This document shows positions 44,198 through 55,624 of a stretch of 64,000 nucleotides of DNA, one piece after another (the stretch's first letter is position 1; each line of letters opens with the position of its first letter). A program made the translations under genes and the position numbers. Source of the stretch: Dethiobacter sp. (GTDB lineage: Bacteria; Bacillota; Dethiobacteria; DTU022; UBA8154); contig DYEO01000084.1 of NCBI GenBank assembly GCA_020725665.1, positions 17,608 to 81,607 on the forward strand, in the 5' to 3' direction. The notes below the pieces were generated by a model that had not been told where the DNA came from, searched no databases, and saw only the letters and a list, made by a program, of their open reading frames with translations.

Positions 44198-45142
44198 TTA
44201 CTCCTTTGCTCCGATCATTGTTGTCTTAATCCACTCAGCGGTTGCTTTTATTCCTTCTTCCAGATCTACCTTTGGTTCCCATGCCAGCATTTTTTTTGCT
44301 TTTGTATTATTGCAAAGTAATTTGGGGATTTCGCTCTGAGGATGAATGTGGCTGACATGCTTGATTGTGGAGTCGTTTCCGGCAATAAGCCCGGCCAGGT
44401 CATTGATCGAAATATCTTTTCCCAGCCCGGCATTGATGATTTCCCCGTTTACCTTTTCGCTATAACCGGCTTGCACGACAAATCCTGCACAATCCTCCAC
44501 ATAGAGAAAGTCCCGTGTTTGTGTTCCGTTGCCGTAGACAATAAGTGCTTTACCTTCCATGCTGTTTTTTAGAAAAATGGCAACGACCCCGCCCTCTCCC
44601 CCTGTTTTTTGAAAGGGGCCGTATGTATTGAAAGGGCGAAGAACAACAACTGGCAGAGAGTAGGTGTAGTAGTAAGCAAGAACCATCTTTTCTGCAGCCA
44701 ATTTTGCTCCTGCATATGGAGATGACGGTTTGGTTGCATCTGTTTCTTCAATGCCGCTTGAGCATGTTGCCCGGTCATAAACCATACAGGTGCTCATGAA
44801 AACAAGTTTTATCCTGTGCTTTTTACATTGCTCCAGGATATTAAATGTGCCTACTGTATCGTTGTAAAAAGTTTCGCCGGGATTATCAATACTTTCCTGG
44901 ACGTTGATACTTGCCCCCAGGTGATAACAAAGGTCAAACTTATGCAAAAAAAGTTGTTCCAGTAAAGATGTATCCCTGATATCTCCTTTGACAAAGTTAA
45001 CTTTATCCCTGAATTCTTGAATATTTTCCCTTCTCCCATTAGAAAGGTTATCCAGGACCCAGACGTGATGACCATCCGACAATAATTGCCTGACCACCCA
45101 CCTGCCGATGAATCCCGCACCACCTGTTACCATTACCCGCAA
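44198..45142 (-). CDS. NAD-dependent epimerase/dehydratase (extended SDR)
   Basis: 314 residues. TGGAGFIGRWV, STCMVYD, Tyr-x3-Lys in SSPYAGAKLAAEK, and RPFNTYGPFQ. Sugar-nucleotide epimerase or dehydratase of the UDP-glucose 4-epimerase/GDP-mannose dehydratase group; the substrate is uncertain. TTG start with AAAGGG 11 nt upstream. Between the 4,6-dehydratase and aminotransferase genes on the same strand. Confidence 0.8.
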   Translation of the reverse strand: MRVMVTGGAGFIGRWVVRQLLSDGHHVWVLDNLSNGRRENIQEFRDKVNFVKGDIRDTSLLEQLFLHKFDLCYHLGASINVQESIDNPGETFYNDTVGTFNILEQCKKHRIKLVFMSTCMVYDRATCSSGIEETDATKPSSPYAGAKLAAEKMVLAYYYTYSLPVVVLRPFNTYGPFQKTGGEGGVVAIFLKNSMEGKALIVYGNGTQTRDFLYVEDCAGFVVQAGYSEKVNGEIINAGLGKDISINDLAGLIAGNDSTIKHVSHIHPQSEIPKLLCNNTKAKKMLAWEPKVDLEEGIKATAEWIKTTMIGAKE

Positions 45143-45164
45143 ATTTAATTACGCCCTTTCTAAT

Positions 45165-47060
<1,896 letters not shown>

Positions 47061-47065
47061 AACTT

Positions 47066-47097
47066 GAAAAAACAAAAAAGCAGCTGGAAATGCTGCT
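47066..47097 (-). terminator. terminator of the GH57-like gene operon
   Basis: Minus strand AGCAGC (47097-47092), loop, GCTGCT (47084-47079), followed by TTTTTTGTTTTTT. Separates the upstream operon from the spsA promoter. Confidence 0.8.
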
Positions 47098-47140
47098 CCT
47101 CTTCATGTTTTAGATTATTTAATCTACCTTTTTAAAGTAA

Positions 47141-49396
47141 TTAATTTTTTATTGATACAATCCCATAATTATACAAACGATATTTCAAATTAGTGATAGA
47201 CATTCTAAACTTAGTATGTCCTCTCCAAAAAATACTTCCGGTATCATCTGTCTCACTTAAGGAATGATACAATCTCAGCATATACTTACCTTTAATTTCT
47301 CTGTACTCAATCATAGGCACTGAAAATAAAAGTGAATTGTCTCTTTGAATTATAATTTCTTTCTTGTTATCGGACACAACGAATATTCCTTCGGTCCCCC
47401 CAACGCACCCATTAGCAGAAACATTTAAACTTATCATTTCTGTTTGATTTAATTCTTTTCCTTTTAATGGATACTGTTCTATGTCACCGCCATTATTTGT
47501 AGCATAACTAAGGGTTTCTATATTAAAAAACTCAGGATTAAAGGAAATAATTCCTGTTCTGAAGAAGATTGGTGTTATATCTTTAAATCTAAAATTATAT
47601 TCAATATCTACTCTGCTTTGATTTAAATATACATAATATAGTTTCCATAGCTCACCGAATTCTCCTTTTACTTTAGATTTTATTGGTATTCTTACCCTAT
47701 AGTCATTTAAATTATCTGGATAAATAACCTCACTTTTATCTAAATCTGTAATCTGGGTAAGAGTCTTTTCTCTTAAAATAGTATGTCCCGAAAAATAATC
47801 TGCTGAATAGCGTATATCATCATAATAACCATGATAAATTGTTCCCAAAATAGATGTATCACTGATTTCTTTCAATACTAAACTTTCAATGGTTCCTTTT
47901 TTTCGATCAGAAAACTTTATTTTTACAGTATCTGTTTCCATAATGCCATTTTGTAAACTACAATTTGTATTGACTTTTTTCCTATCACCTTTGATAAATT
48001 TACCATATATTTTCCCCATAGAAGGTATCTCAGGCAGCTCCATCAAAATTTTACATTTTCTAATGCTTGTATCCCTGTAGTATTCCATATTTTCCAACTG
48101 AAAGTTTACTTCTTCTGTATTAATTAACAAAATACATTGATCTTCAAAAAATTCACCCTCTTTAAACTTGATAACATATTCATATACAAAACCCTTTTCT
48201 ACCGGAACATCTTTCATGTTAAGTAAAGAGAAGTGATAATCTGCCTTTTCTTTTTCCTGTATCCTGCTAAATTTCTTCTCCAGTACCGCCTGCGTTTTTC
48301 CAAGAAGGAAATGATATTCGTTCAATTTAGATTCTGTGGTTTTCGTTCTGTAATCAGAACCATACAACAAACACAAATCTTTCCATTGTTCCTGAACATC
48401 TATTCCATATTTATCCAGCAAACGCAAATCCTCAGATATCTTGTTGCATTCTGTATTCATTTTTGTATTTTTCAGCCCACTAACAGCCCATCTTACCACA
48501 TTGTATTTAGGCTGCTTCTTACATACAATAGGGTACTGGGCCGTAGAAACATATATCGTATTATTTGAATTACACTTTACTGCCGCCTCTTTGGGCAAAA
48601 TAAATTTAAAGGTATTACTGTCATTTAAGTACTCAAAAATTTGGCATAGCCTGTACATTTCTGCAGAACCACTTGGATTGTAAAACCAGTCATCATTTCC
48701 TGGCTTGTAATCAAATATTTCTAAATCCGAACCGTACATGCAAAAAGTTCTCTCTACCTTTTCAACACATTGTGAGTTTAAATACTCCAGATACGATGCC
48801 AATTCCATGTCTCCAAAAGCATATCTTTGCAATTTTTGAAATGATATCGAATTATTCCATATCAAATTCAACTCTCCAGTATTTGTTTTGATTTTATGAC
48901 ACTGATATTTATATTCTTCCGGATATCTGTTAAATAAATTTGCATTGTCATAATCCACAATTAAATTTTTATATCCATTACTTTTATATACTTCAGCTAT
49001 ACCGTCTGCAAAGCATTGTTCATTCACATATCCTGTGACCGGGAGTACTCCTAAAATATCCCTGTAAATTTGATTGCCAAGCTTAATATTTTCTTCATTT
49101 ACTTTCTTAGGAATCAAGGGAAATATCGCCTGAGAAATACCCGAACCTAAAAATTCACATTTTCCTTTACTATAAAGCTCTTTTAATTTCTTAATAAATG
49201 TATAATCTACTTCTTTTATTTTTTGAAGTGTATACCCTGAAAATTCCAAACCAAATTTAATGTTTTGTAATTTTTCCAATATATCTAGCATGGGCCAGTA
49301 ACACTGATCTACAGCCAATGCATACTGTTCCTCCGGCATAGAGGAAAAGGCAAGATTAAGATGAAAAGCAGTATATAAATATAATTTTGCCATCAT
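47141..49396 (-). CDS. large GH57/GH38-like glycosidase-family protein, unknown substrate
   Basis: 751 residues, very AT-rich gene. The N-terminal 280 residues look like a GH57-type (beta/alpha)7 barrel (LYTAFHLNLAFSSMP, then FGLEFSGYTLQKI, CEFLGSGISQAIFPLIP and LPVTGYVNEQCFADGI). The C-terminal 400 residues are beta-rich, like the beta-sandwich of GH38/GH57 enzymes. The catalytic pair is not certain (Glu in NEQCFAD is a candidate). ATG 49396 overlaps the ATP-grasp stop, with AGGGGG upstream. No signal peptide, so the action is cytoplasmic. It is distinct from the GH57 protein at 23360. Confidence 0.55.
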   Translation of the reverse strand: MMAKLYLYTAFHLNLAFSSMPEEQYALAVDQCYWPMLDILEKLQNIKFGLEFSGYTLQKIKEVDYTFIKKLKELYSKGKCEFLGSGISQAIFPLIPKKVNEENIKLGNQIYRDILGVLPVTGYVNEQCFADGIAEVYKSNGYKNLIVDYDNANLFNRYPEEYKYQCHKIKTNTGELNLIWNNSISFQKLQRYAFGDMELASYLEYLNSQCVEKVERTFCMYGSDLEIFDYKPGNDDWFYNPSGSAEMYRLCQIFEYLNDSNTFKFILPKEAAVKCNSNNTIYVSTAQYPIVCKKQPKYNVVRWAVSGLKNTKMNTECNKISEDLRLLDKYGIDVQEQWKDLCLLYGSDYRTKTTESKLNEYHFLLGKTQAVLEKKFSRIQEKEKADYHFSLLNMKDVPVEKGFVYEYVIKFKEGEFFEDQCILLINTEEVNFQLENMEYYRDTSIRKCKILMELPEIPSMGKIYGKFIKGDRKKVNTNCSLQNGIMETDTVKIKFSDRKKGTIESLVLKEISDTSILGTIYHGYYDDIRYSADYFSGHTILREKTLTQITDLDKSEVIYPDNLNDYRVRIPIKSKVKGEFGELWKLYYVYLNQSRVDIEYNFRFKDITPIFFRTGIISFNPEFFNIETLSYATNNGGDIEQYPLKGKELNQTEMISLNVSANGCVGGTEGIFVVSDNKKEIIIQRDNSLLFSVPMIEYREIKGKYMLRLYHSLSETDDTGSIFWRGHTKFRMSITNLKYRLYNYGIVSIKN

Positions 49397-50631
49397 ACCA
49401 CCCCCTCTCCCTGGATTATATTTACTTCTTCAAATGTAAAATTTACAGAATTTATGGCCTCTTTTGCTAACTTTACAGCTTCTTTTTTATCTTTACCAAC
49501 AGCTATCACATACCCTACTCTCGTTGTGTGATTAACCTGCTTTTCTATTACGTCTCCTTCTTTTACAAATAATTCTATTTTAACTATATTATTTATGTTT
49601 TTTACTTTATCCAAACCATTTATTTCCTTTATTTTCCCTGTTCCAGGGAAAAAATATCTTTGTGCTACCCCTTTTTGAAATTTTGCTTTGAGACAATTTA
49701 CATCAATTTCATTCCCTACCGCCATGTCAATATATGCATCTACTATATCTACGCCTGTTCCTAAAGGAATGTGGTCATAACAAAAATTTCCTCCACTTAA
49801 TCTGGCTGCAATTTCAATTACAAATGCTTTTCCATTACTAAAAACCATATCTCCTTTTCCTGGACCCCAATCTATTCCTAGTGCCCGTACAGCTTTTTCA
49901 AATTCAACATTTACTAATCTTTTTTCCTCATCAGTAAGCCTTGTAGGGGAATCTCCGCCGTCTTCTATAATATTAGGGGCAAATAAATCTAAATTTTCAT
50001 AATTTCGATCGGCAAAACCAGTAATATATAATTTGTCTTTATACATAATACCTTCTGTGCTGATCTGTAAACCTTCTATAAATTTTTCAACCATTACAGT
50101 TCCACTTCTGGAGCTTTTTTTACTTTCATTAATCGTCCAATCCAAATCTACGCCTTCTGTTATTTTTAAAACACCTCTGGCGCCAGAATTGTCAACTGGC
50201 TTAATCACTACTGGATAGCCATGTTCCTTTATAAACTGAGACAACTCCTCTAATGAATTTATTTTTTTGAACGCAGGAATATTTACACCTGCTGCAAGCA
50301 ATGTTTCCTTCATTTTAAGTTTATCAACAGTTAAATCTGCACTTTCAACAGGTATATGCCTTACATGCAGCTTTTCGGCAACCCTGGAAACCATATGAGG
50401 AATATCACTGGCAATGGTTATAACCCCGTCAATTTTTTTGTCATAGCTCCAGACAAAATTTAACAACGATTCTTCATCTCTTATACTTATTGAGTAACTT
50501 TCGTCTGCATATTTAAATCCTTCTGCTTCTTTATTCATATCTAAAACGATTGTATATATTCCTTTCGCTTTTGCCCTCGTAATTGCCGGAACTTGTTCTT
50601 TCCCGGCACCTAATATAAGCAATCTTTTCAT
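49393..50631 (-). CDS. ATP-grasp ligase
   Basis: 412 residues from ATG 50631; an ATG two codons earlier is closer to the AGAGAGG SD. N-terminal PreATP-grasp Rossmann part (LLILGAGKEQVPA), ATP-grasp core (YPVVIKPVDNSGARGVLK and a metal-binding EIAARLSGGNF). Such enzymes join a carboxylate to an amine or similar via acyl phosphate. In a sugar locus it may add an amino acid or acyl group to an amino sugar; this is inference. Followed at once by the GH57-like gene. Confidence 0.75.
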   Translation of the reverse strand: MKRLLILGAGKEQVPAITRAKAKGIYTIVLDMNKEAEGFKYADESYSISIRDEESLLNFVWSYDKKIDGVITIASDIPHMVSRVAEKLHVRHIPVESADLTVDKLKMKETLLAAGVNIPAFKKINSLEELSQFIKEHGYPVVIKPVDNSGARGVLKITEGVDLDWTINESKKSSRSGTVMVEKFIEGLQISTEGIMYKDKLYITGFADRNYENLDLFAPNIIEDGGDSPTRLTDEEKRLVNVEFEKAVRALGIDWGPGKGDMVFSNGKAFVIEIAARLSGGNFCYDHIPLGTGVDIVDAYIDMAVGNEIDVNCLKAKFQKGVAQRYFFPGTGKIKEINGLDKVKNINNIVKIELFVKEGDVIEKQVNHTTRVGYVIAVGKDKKEAVKLAKEAINSVNFTFEEVNIIQGEGVV

Positions 50632-50647
50632 AAGCATAAAACCTCTC

Positions 50648-51394
50648 TTAAAATAACATTCCACCATTTGCATTTATGGTTTGCCCCGTCATATAACTTC
50701 CATCCTCGCTGGCTAAAAACACTGCTATTCTTGCGATTTCTTCCGGACTGGCAGGTCTGTTAATGGGAATGCTTTTCAACTTTTCTCTTCCAGCTTCCGT
50801 TTCCATTTCCGCTGCTGACATTTCTGTTAAAACTAGACCAGGTGATATACAGTTTGTATTAATACCGTCTTTTGCATAAATTTTAGCCAAAGAACGAGTT
50901 AGGCTTATTATTCCTGCTTTTGCGGCAGAATAATGTACCGCTAAATGGCCTCCCCATTGCCCTCCTATAGAGGATATATTGATTATTCTGCCAAATTTGT
51001 TTTTTAACATAAAGGGGATGCTTTCTTGACAACAAATAAAAGGACCTTTCATATTTATCTCAAACATTTTGTCCCATTCTGCATCGGTGATTGTTTCAAA
51101 AGGCTTTTGCTGTAGAATACCTGCGTTATTGACTAAAACATCCATAGTACCAAATTTTTCAACGGTGAATGCTATCATTTTTCTAACTTCATCTCTTTTA
51201 GAAACATCCGCTTTAACCGCAATAGCTTTACCGCCTTCTTTTTCTATTTTTTTAACCACACTTTGAGCTTTTTCTTCGTTACTTAAATAATTGATTGCTA
51301 CTTTTGCTCCCTCTTTTGCCATTTCTAATGCTATGGCTTTTCCAATTCCCCTGCTCGAACCAGTTATTATCGCAACTCTATTTTTTAGCCTCAC
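50648..51394 (-). CDS. short-chain dehydrogenase/reductase (FabG-like)
   Basis: 248 residues, classical SDR. TGSSRGIGKAIA (about 11-22), NNAGIL, Ser-Tyr-Lys triad in NISSIGG and HYSAAKAG, and a C-terminal MTGQTINANGGM. GTG start with AGGAAGG upstream. Downstream of the ThDP enzyme and before the ATP-grasp gene, so it probably reduces a keto-sugar or the ThDP enzyme's product. Confidence 0.85.
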   Translation of the reverse strand: MRLKNRVAIITGSSRGIGKAIALEMAKEGAKVAINYLSNEEKAQSVVKKIEKEGGKAIAVKADVSKRDEVRKMIAFTVEKFGTMDVLVNNAGILQQKPFETITDAEWDKMFEINMKGPFICCQESIPFMLKNKFGRIINISSIGGQWGGHLAVHYSAAKAGIISLTRSLAKIYAKDGINTNCISPGLVLTEMSAAEMETEAGREKLKSIPINRPASPEEIARIAVFLASEDGSYMTGQTINANGGMLF

Positions 51395-51449
51395 GTTATT
51401 TGGCCTTCCTCTCTACACTGAATGAAACAGGCAAACGTATTACCCATCT

Positions 51450-53162
51450 TTACCTTCCATAAGGATACTGGTCATCCAGATAATGACCTCCTTCCATTTC
51501 AGGTATGGAAGGTTCATCAGCATCTATAGAACATTCTACAATGACTGTTCCATCATATTTTAATGCATCTGTAACTATACTATCTATTTGGTTTGCTCTC
51601 TCTATTGTATATGCTTTTATTCCATATGTTTCTGCCAATTTAACAAAATTCGGGTTATATTCAAATTCTGTCGATGTTGCTTTTCCCGGAAAATTTCTAT
51701 CTTGAAAATGTTTTACAAGGCCTAAGGTATTATTTCTCATGATGAATATCTTAACATGCGTTTTATATTGAACTGCTGTGGCCAGTTCCTGCAAATTCAT
51801 TTGAAAACTACCGTCCCCTGTTATGTTAATTACCTGTTTATTTTTCAAAGCGTACTTTGCTGCGATTGCAGCCGGCAACCCATATCCCATAATTCCAAGT
51901 CCACCAGAAGTTAAGTTTGTTCTCGGATATCTATATTTGAAAAATTGTGCCGTCCACATCTGATGCTGCCCCACATCTGTAGTAACGATTGTATTTCCTC
52001 CTGTAATCTCACTAATTTTGCTTATAATGCATTGAGGCCTAACCTTAGCATAACTACCAGCAAGTCCATATTCATTTTCCAAACTATACTTTTCTTTATA
52101 CTCTTTTATATGAGAAAGCCACTCTTTATTGCTAAAGGAAATTTTTTCCATTTCAACTGCTTCATTTAATAATTTTAATGCCTCTTTAACGTCGCAATTT
52201 AACGGTAAATTAACTTTAACCCTGTTGTTTATTTCTGCTCGATCAATGTCTATGTGCACTATGTATTTATTTTTAGAAAAATTTTTGCTTTCTGTGCCAA
52301 TTGCCCTTATAGCAAAGCGATTTCCCAGTGCCAAAATAAAATCTGCTTCCGCAATAATTTTATTGCAGTAACGACTTCCATAGCATCCCATAAACCCTAA
52401 AAACAAATCATCCTGTTGGTCAAAACTCCCCAAGCCCATTAAAGTATTAGCTACAGGAATAGAAAGTTTTTTGGAAAAATTTTTCAATTCATTTGAGGCA
52501 TTGCTTAATATAACGCCGCCACCTGCTATAATTACAGGTTTTTTAGTATCTTTGATTTGCTGTATGATGGTTTTGATTTTTGATCGTTCAATTCTTGTTT
52601 TTTTTATTTTTAAATCTTCCCATGCTAAAATATCAACCTCTTCAATCATTGCCCTTTGCACATCCATAGGCAGATCAATTAACACCGGCCCCGGTCTTCC
52701 ACTTTTAGCTGTTTTAAAAGCCTTGTCAATAACCTGTCCTATATTCTGGGCTTTCTTCACCGTATATGCCCATTTTGTAACAGGTTTAACCATATTCACA
52801 ATATCTGCTTCCTGGAAACCAATTTGCCTGGTACCCTTGTTCCCTTTGATAAAAGCAGTACCTACCTGCCCTGTTATGGCAACCATTGGAATTGAATCAA
52901 AATATGCTGTTGCAATTCCAGATATAAGGTTTGTTGCCCCTGGCCCAACCGTAGCCATACACACGCCAACTTCTCCTGTAGCCCTTGCATAAGCATCTGC
53001 CATTAAGGATGCAGCTTGATCATTTCGTGTAACCACTAAGTCTATCTTTCCGTCCAATTTTACAGCATCAAGGATTGGTGCTATATTTCCGCCTGGATAT
53101 TCAAATATAACCTTAGTATTATTTTCTTTTAATTTTTTACATATTAATTGATTTGCAATCAT
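51450..53162 (-). CDS. thiamine-diphosphate enzyme, acetolactate-synthase-like
   Basis: 570 residues with the full three-domain ThDP fold: N-terminal Pyr domain, middle domain, and PP domain with the GDGSFQMN...NN metal/ThDP motif (about 455-485). The residue that activates ThDP is normally Glu in HEQ; here the motif is NDQ (TRNDQAASLMADAYAR, about 45-60), so His is Asn and Glu is Asp. It stands in a glycan locus without ilvN, ilvC or ilvD. A role in two-carbon branching of a keto-sugar, as in YerE, is possible; anabolic acetolactate synthase is less likely. Confidence 0.75.
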   Translation of the reverse strand: MIANQLICKKLKENNTKVIFEYPGGNIAPILDAVKLDGKIDLVVTRNDQAASLMADAYARATGEVGVCMATVGPGATNLISGIATAYFDSIPMVAITGQVGTAFIKGNKGTRQIGFQEADIVNMVKPVTKWAYTVKKAQNIGQVIDKAFKTAKSGRPGPVLIDLPMDVQRAMIEEVDILAWEDLKIKKTRIERSKIKTIIQQIKDTKKPVIIAGGGVILSNASNELKNFSKKLSIPVANTLMGLGSFDQQDDLFLGFMGCYGSRYCNKIIAEADFILALGNRFAIRAIGTESKNFSKNKYIVHIDIDRAEINNRVKVNLPLNCDVKEALKLLNEAVEMEKISFSNKEWLSHIKEYKEKYSLENEYGLAGSYAKVRPQCIISKISEITGGNTIVTTDVGQHQMWTAQFFKYRYPRTNLTSGGLGIMGYGLPAAIAAKYALKNKQVINITGDGSFQMNLQELATAVQYKTHVKIFIMRNNTLGLVKHFQDRNFPGKATSTEFEYNPNFVKLAETYGIKAYTIERANQIDSIVTDALKYDGTVIVECSIDADEPSIPEMEGGHYLDDQYPYGR

Positions 53163-53300
53163 GTACGTATTTTCCTTTTAGTTATCCATCCGGTTTTTAC
53201 GATTGTTTAGTTCATTATATGACAAAGAGAATATTATGTATTAGGTCAAAACATGAAAACATTAGAGTGGCCTAAATTCATAATCAAATGGGGACAGCTT

Positions 53301-54623
53301 ATGCACAAAATTACTGTGGTAGGCGCAGGATATGTTGGGTTAGTAACAGGAGCATGCCTGGCAGAGTTTGGAATGAAGGTTGCCTGTATCGACAAAAACA
53401 CTGCAAAGATTAATGGGTTAAAGAAAGGAAAAATTCCAATTTATGAGCCCGGGTTGGAAGAGCTGGTGGAAAAACATTATTACCATAAAAGACTAAATTT
53501 TACCACAAATATAAAGAATGCCGTTGAGGAAAGTGAAGTGATTTTTATTGCCGTTGACACACCAACAAAAGAGGATGGTGGCGTTGATTTAAGCTCTGTT
53601 TTCCAGGTAGCTGAAGACATTGCCAAATATATCAACGGTAATAAAATTATTATCAACAAATCAACAGTTCCCGTAGGAACAGCACAAAAAGTAAAACAAA
53701 CCATCAGTGATATATTATTGAAAAAAAATATTAACATTACCTTTGATGTGGTCGCAAACCCGGAATTTCTCAGGGAAGGTTCTGCTGTAAATGATTTTCT
53801 TAAACCGGATCGCATCGTGTTAGGGGTAGAGTCAAAAAGTGCTGAGAAAGTGATGCGGGAGGTATATGGTGTGCTTGATGGCCATGGAATTCCCTTTATA
53901 GTTACCAATTTGGAGACTGCAGAAATGATAAAATATGCTGCAAATGCCTTCCTGGCCATTAAGATTACCTTTATTAATGAAGTAGCAAATCTATGTGAAA
54001 AAGTAGGGGCGGATGTTAAAATAGTTGCTGCGGGTATGGGCATGGATCACCGAATCAGTCCTGAGTTTCTTCAACCTGGACCAGGCTATGGTGGCAGCTG
54101 CTTTCCTAAGGATACTAAGGCCCTGGCCAAAACTGGACGGGATAATAACGTACCGCTTACCCTTGTGGAGCAGACAATTACAGCAAATGAAGTTCAAAAG
54201 CAGCGCATGATTGAAAAAATCTACAGTAATATGGGTAATTTAAAAGGTAAAACAATAGGCGTACTGGGAATTACTTATAAACCGGAGACAGACGACATGC
54301 GAGAAGCTCCTTCGCTGGTTATTTTGGAGGGATTAGTGCAAAAAGGCGCTTCTATAAAGGTTTATGACCCTGCCGGAGAAAAAGAGGGGCAATGGCGGTT
54401 TAACCATATCAAGAATAATGTAGTTTTTTGTTCAAATGAGTATGATGCCATAAAAGAAGCTGATGCAATCTTGATTTTAACAGATTGGTCTCAGTTTAAG
54501 CATATGAATTTGGATTATATCAAAGATCAGCTGAGAGGTAATTATTTTTTTGATTTTAGAAACATGTTCGACAGGAAGGCCATGGAAGCAAAGGGATTTC
54601 AATATTATGGCGTGGGGAGATAG
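53301..54623 (+). CDS. ugd: UDP-glucose 6-dehydrogenase
   Basis: 440 residues from ATG 53301 (MHKITVVGAGYVGL) with GGGG 7 nt upstream; an ATG at 53253 has no SD. N-terminal Rossmann domain, conserved DTPTKEDGGVDLS, active-site Cys in GYGGSCFPKDT (about 264), C-terminal UDP-binding domain. It oxidises UDP-glucose to UDP-glucuronate, which the next gene product likely epimerises. These two genes alone run on the plus strand within the AT-rich region. Confidence 0.94.
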   Translation: MHKITVVGAGYVGLVTGACLAEFGMKVACIDKNTAKINGLKKGKIPIYEPGLEELVEKHYYHKRLNFTTNIKNAVEESEVIFIAVDTPTKEDGGVDLSSVFQVAEDIAKYINGNKIIINKSTVPVGTAQKVKQTISDILLKKNINITFDVVANPEFLREGSAVNDFLKPDRIVLGVESKSAEKVMREVYGVLDGHGIPFIVTNLETAEMIKYAANAFLAIKITFINEVANLCEKVGADVKIVAAGMGMDHRISPEFLQPGPGYGGSCFPKDTKALAKTGRDNNVPLTLVEQTITANEVQKQRMIEKIYSNMGNLKGKTIGVLGITYKPETDDMREAPSLVILEGLVQKGASIKVYDPAGEKEGQWRFNHIKNNVVFCSNEYDAIKEADAILILTDWSQFKHMNLDYIKDQLRGNYFFDFRNMFDRKAMEAKGFQYYGVGR

Positions 54624-54628
54624 TATAG

Positions 54629-55624
54629 ATGAATTGGATAATGGTAACCGGCGGTGCCGGATTTATTGGTTCAAGCCTGATAGATGAGCTATTAAAAAGC
54701 AATAAAAAAGTGGTTGCCGTGGATAATTTTAATGACTTTTATGATCCCAAAATAAAAGAAAATTATATTAAAGAAATACTGGATAATATGAGCAGATTAA
54801 ATATTGAACCAGACAATTTTAAACTGTATCGAGAGGATATTCGAAACAGAAAAAAAATGGAAGAAATATTTACTAATCATGAATTTTCAATGATCATTCA
54901 TCTGGCTGCCATGGCAGGAGTAAGGCCCTCAATAGAAAAACCGAACTTATATTATGATGTAAATATTAATGGGACCCTTACTCTTTTGGAAGCAGCCAAA
55001 AAAAATGGAGTAGATAAGCTTATATTTGCTTCCAGCTCCTCTGTCTATGGAAATAACCAAAAAGTTCCATTTAGGGAAAAGGATCCTGCAGATCAACCTC
55101 TTTCACCCTATGCTGCTTCAAAAAAAGCAGGTGAATTAATATGTTACACCTATCATCATCTCTATGGAATGAGCATTGCCTGCCTGCGTTTTTTTACAGC
55201 ATACGGTCCAAGACAGCGGCCTGATCTGGCCATTAATAAATTTACCGGGTTGATAATTGCAGGGCAACCTATTCCTGTTTATGGAAATGGTTCTACTCAA
55301 AGAGATTATACTTTTATTGGAGATATTATTGATGGCATTATGAAAACTATAGACTGGGTCAATACAAAAGAAAAAAAATATGAAATATTTAACCTGGGAA
55401 ACTCAAGGATGATTACATTAAGCAAAATGATAGCAACCATTGAAAAAGCACTGGGCATTAAAGCGGTGGTTAATCGACTGCCAATTCAGCCTGGAGATGC
55501 GGATAAAACCTTTGCTGATATTTCAAAGGCTAAAAAGTTACTTGGTTATCATCCCTGTAAATCTTTTGAAGACGGAATAAACGAGTATATCCGGTGGCTG
55601 ATAAAACATAATGGAAGGGCCTAA
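54629..55624 (+). CDS. UDP-glucuronate 4-epimerase-like
   Basis: 331 residues, extended SDR. TGGAGFIGSSL, the family-typical VDNFNDFYDPKIKENY, SSSSVYG and Tyr-x3-Lys in SPYAASKKAGE, RFFTAYGPRQRPD. It converts UDP-GlcA to UDP-GalA. Five nt after ugd, so one transcript. It overlaps the convergent methyltransferase gene by 4 nt. Confidence 0.88.
   Translation: MNWIMVTGGAGFIGSSLIDELLKSNKKVVAVDNFNDFYDPKIKENYIKEILDNMSRLNIEPDNFKLYREDIRNRKKMEEIFTNHEFSMIIHLAAMAGVRPSIEKPNLYYDVNINGTLTLLEAAKKNGVDKLIFASSSSVYGNNQKVPFREKDPADQPLSPYAASKKAGELICYTYHHLYGMSIACLRFFTAYGPRQRPDLAINKFTGLIIAGQPIPVYGNGSTQRDYTFIGDIIDGIMKTIDWVNTKEKKYEIFNLGNSRMITLSKMIATIEKALGIKAVVNRLPIQPGDADKTFADISKAKKLLGYHPCKSFEDGINEYIRWLIKHNGRA

Noticed and set aside
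53163..53300. Sporulation promoter for ugd
   Set aside because: CATA-like strings occur, but the -10 pattern and spacing do not match SigK or SigE well.
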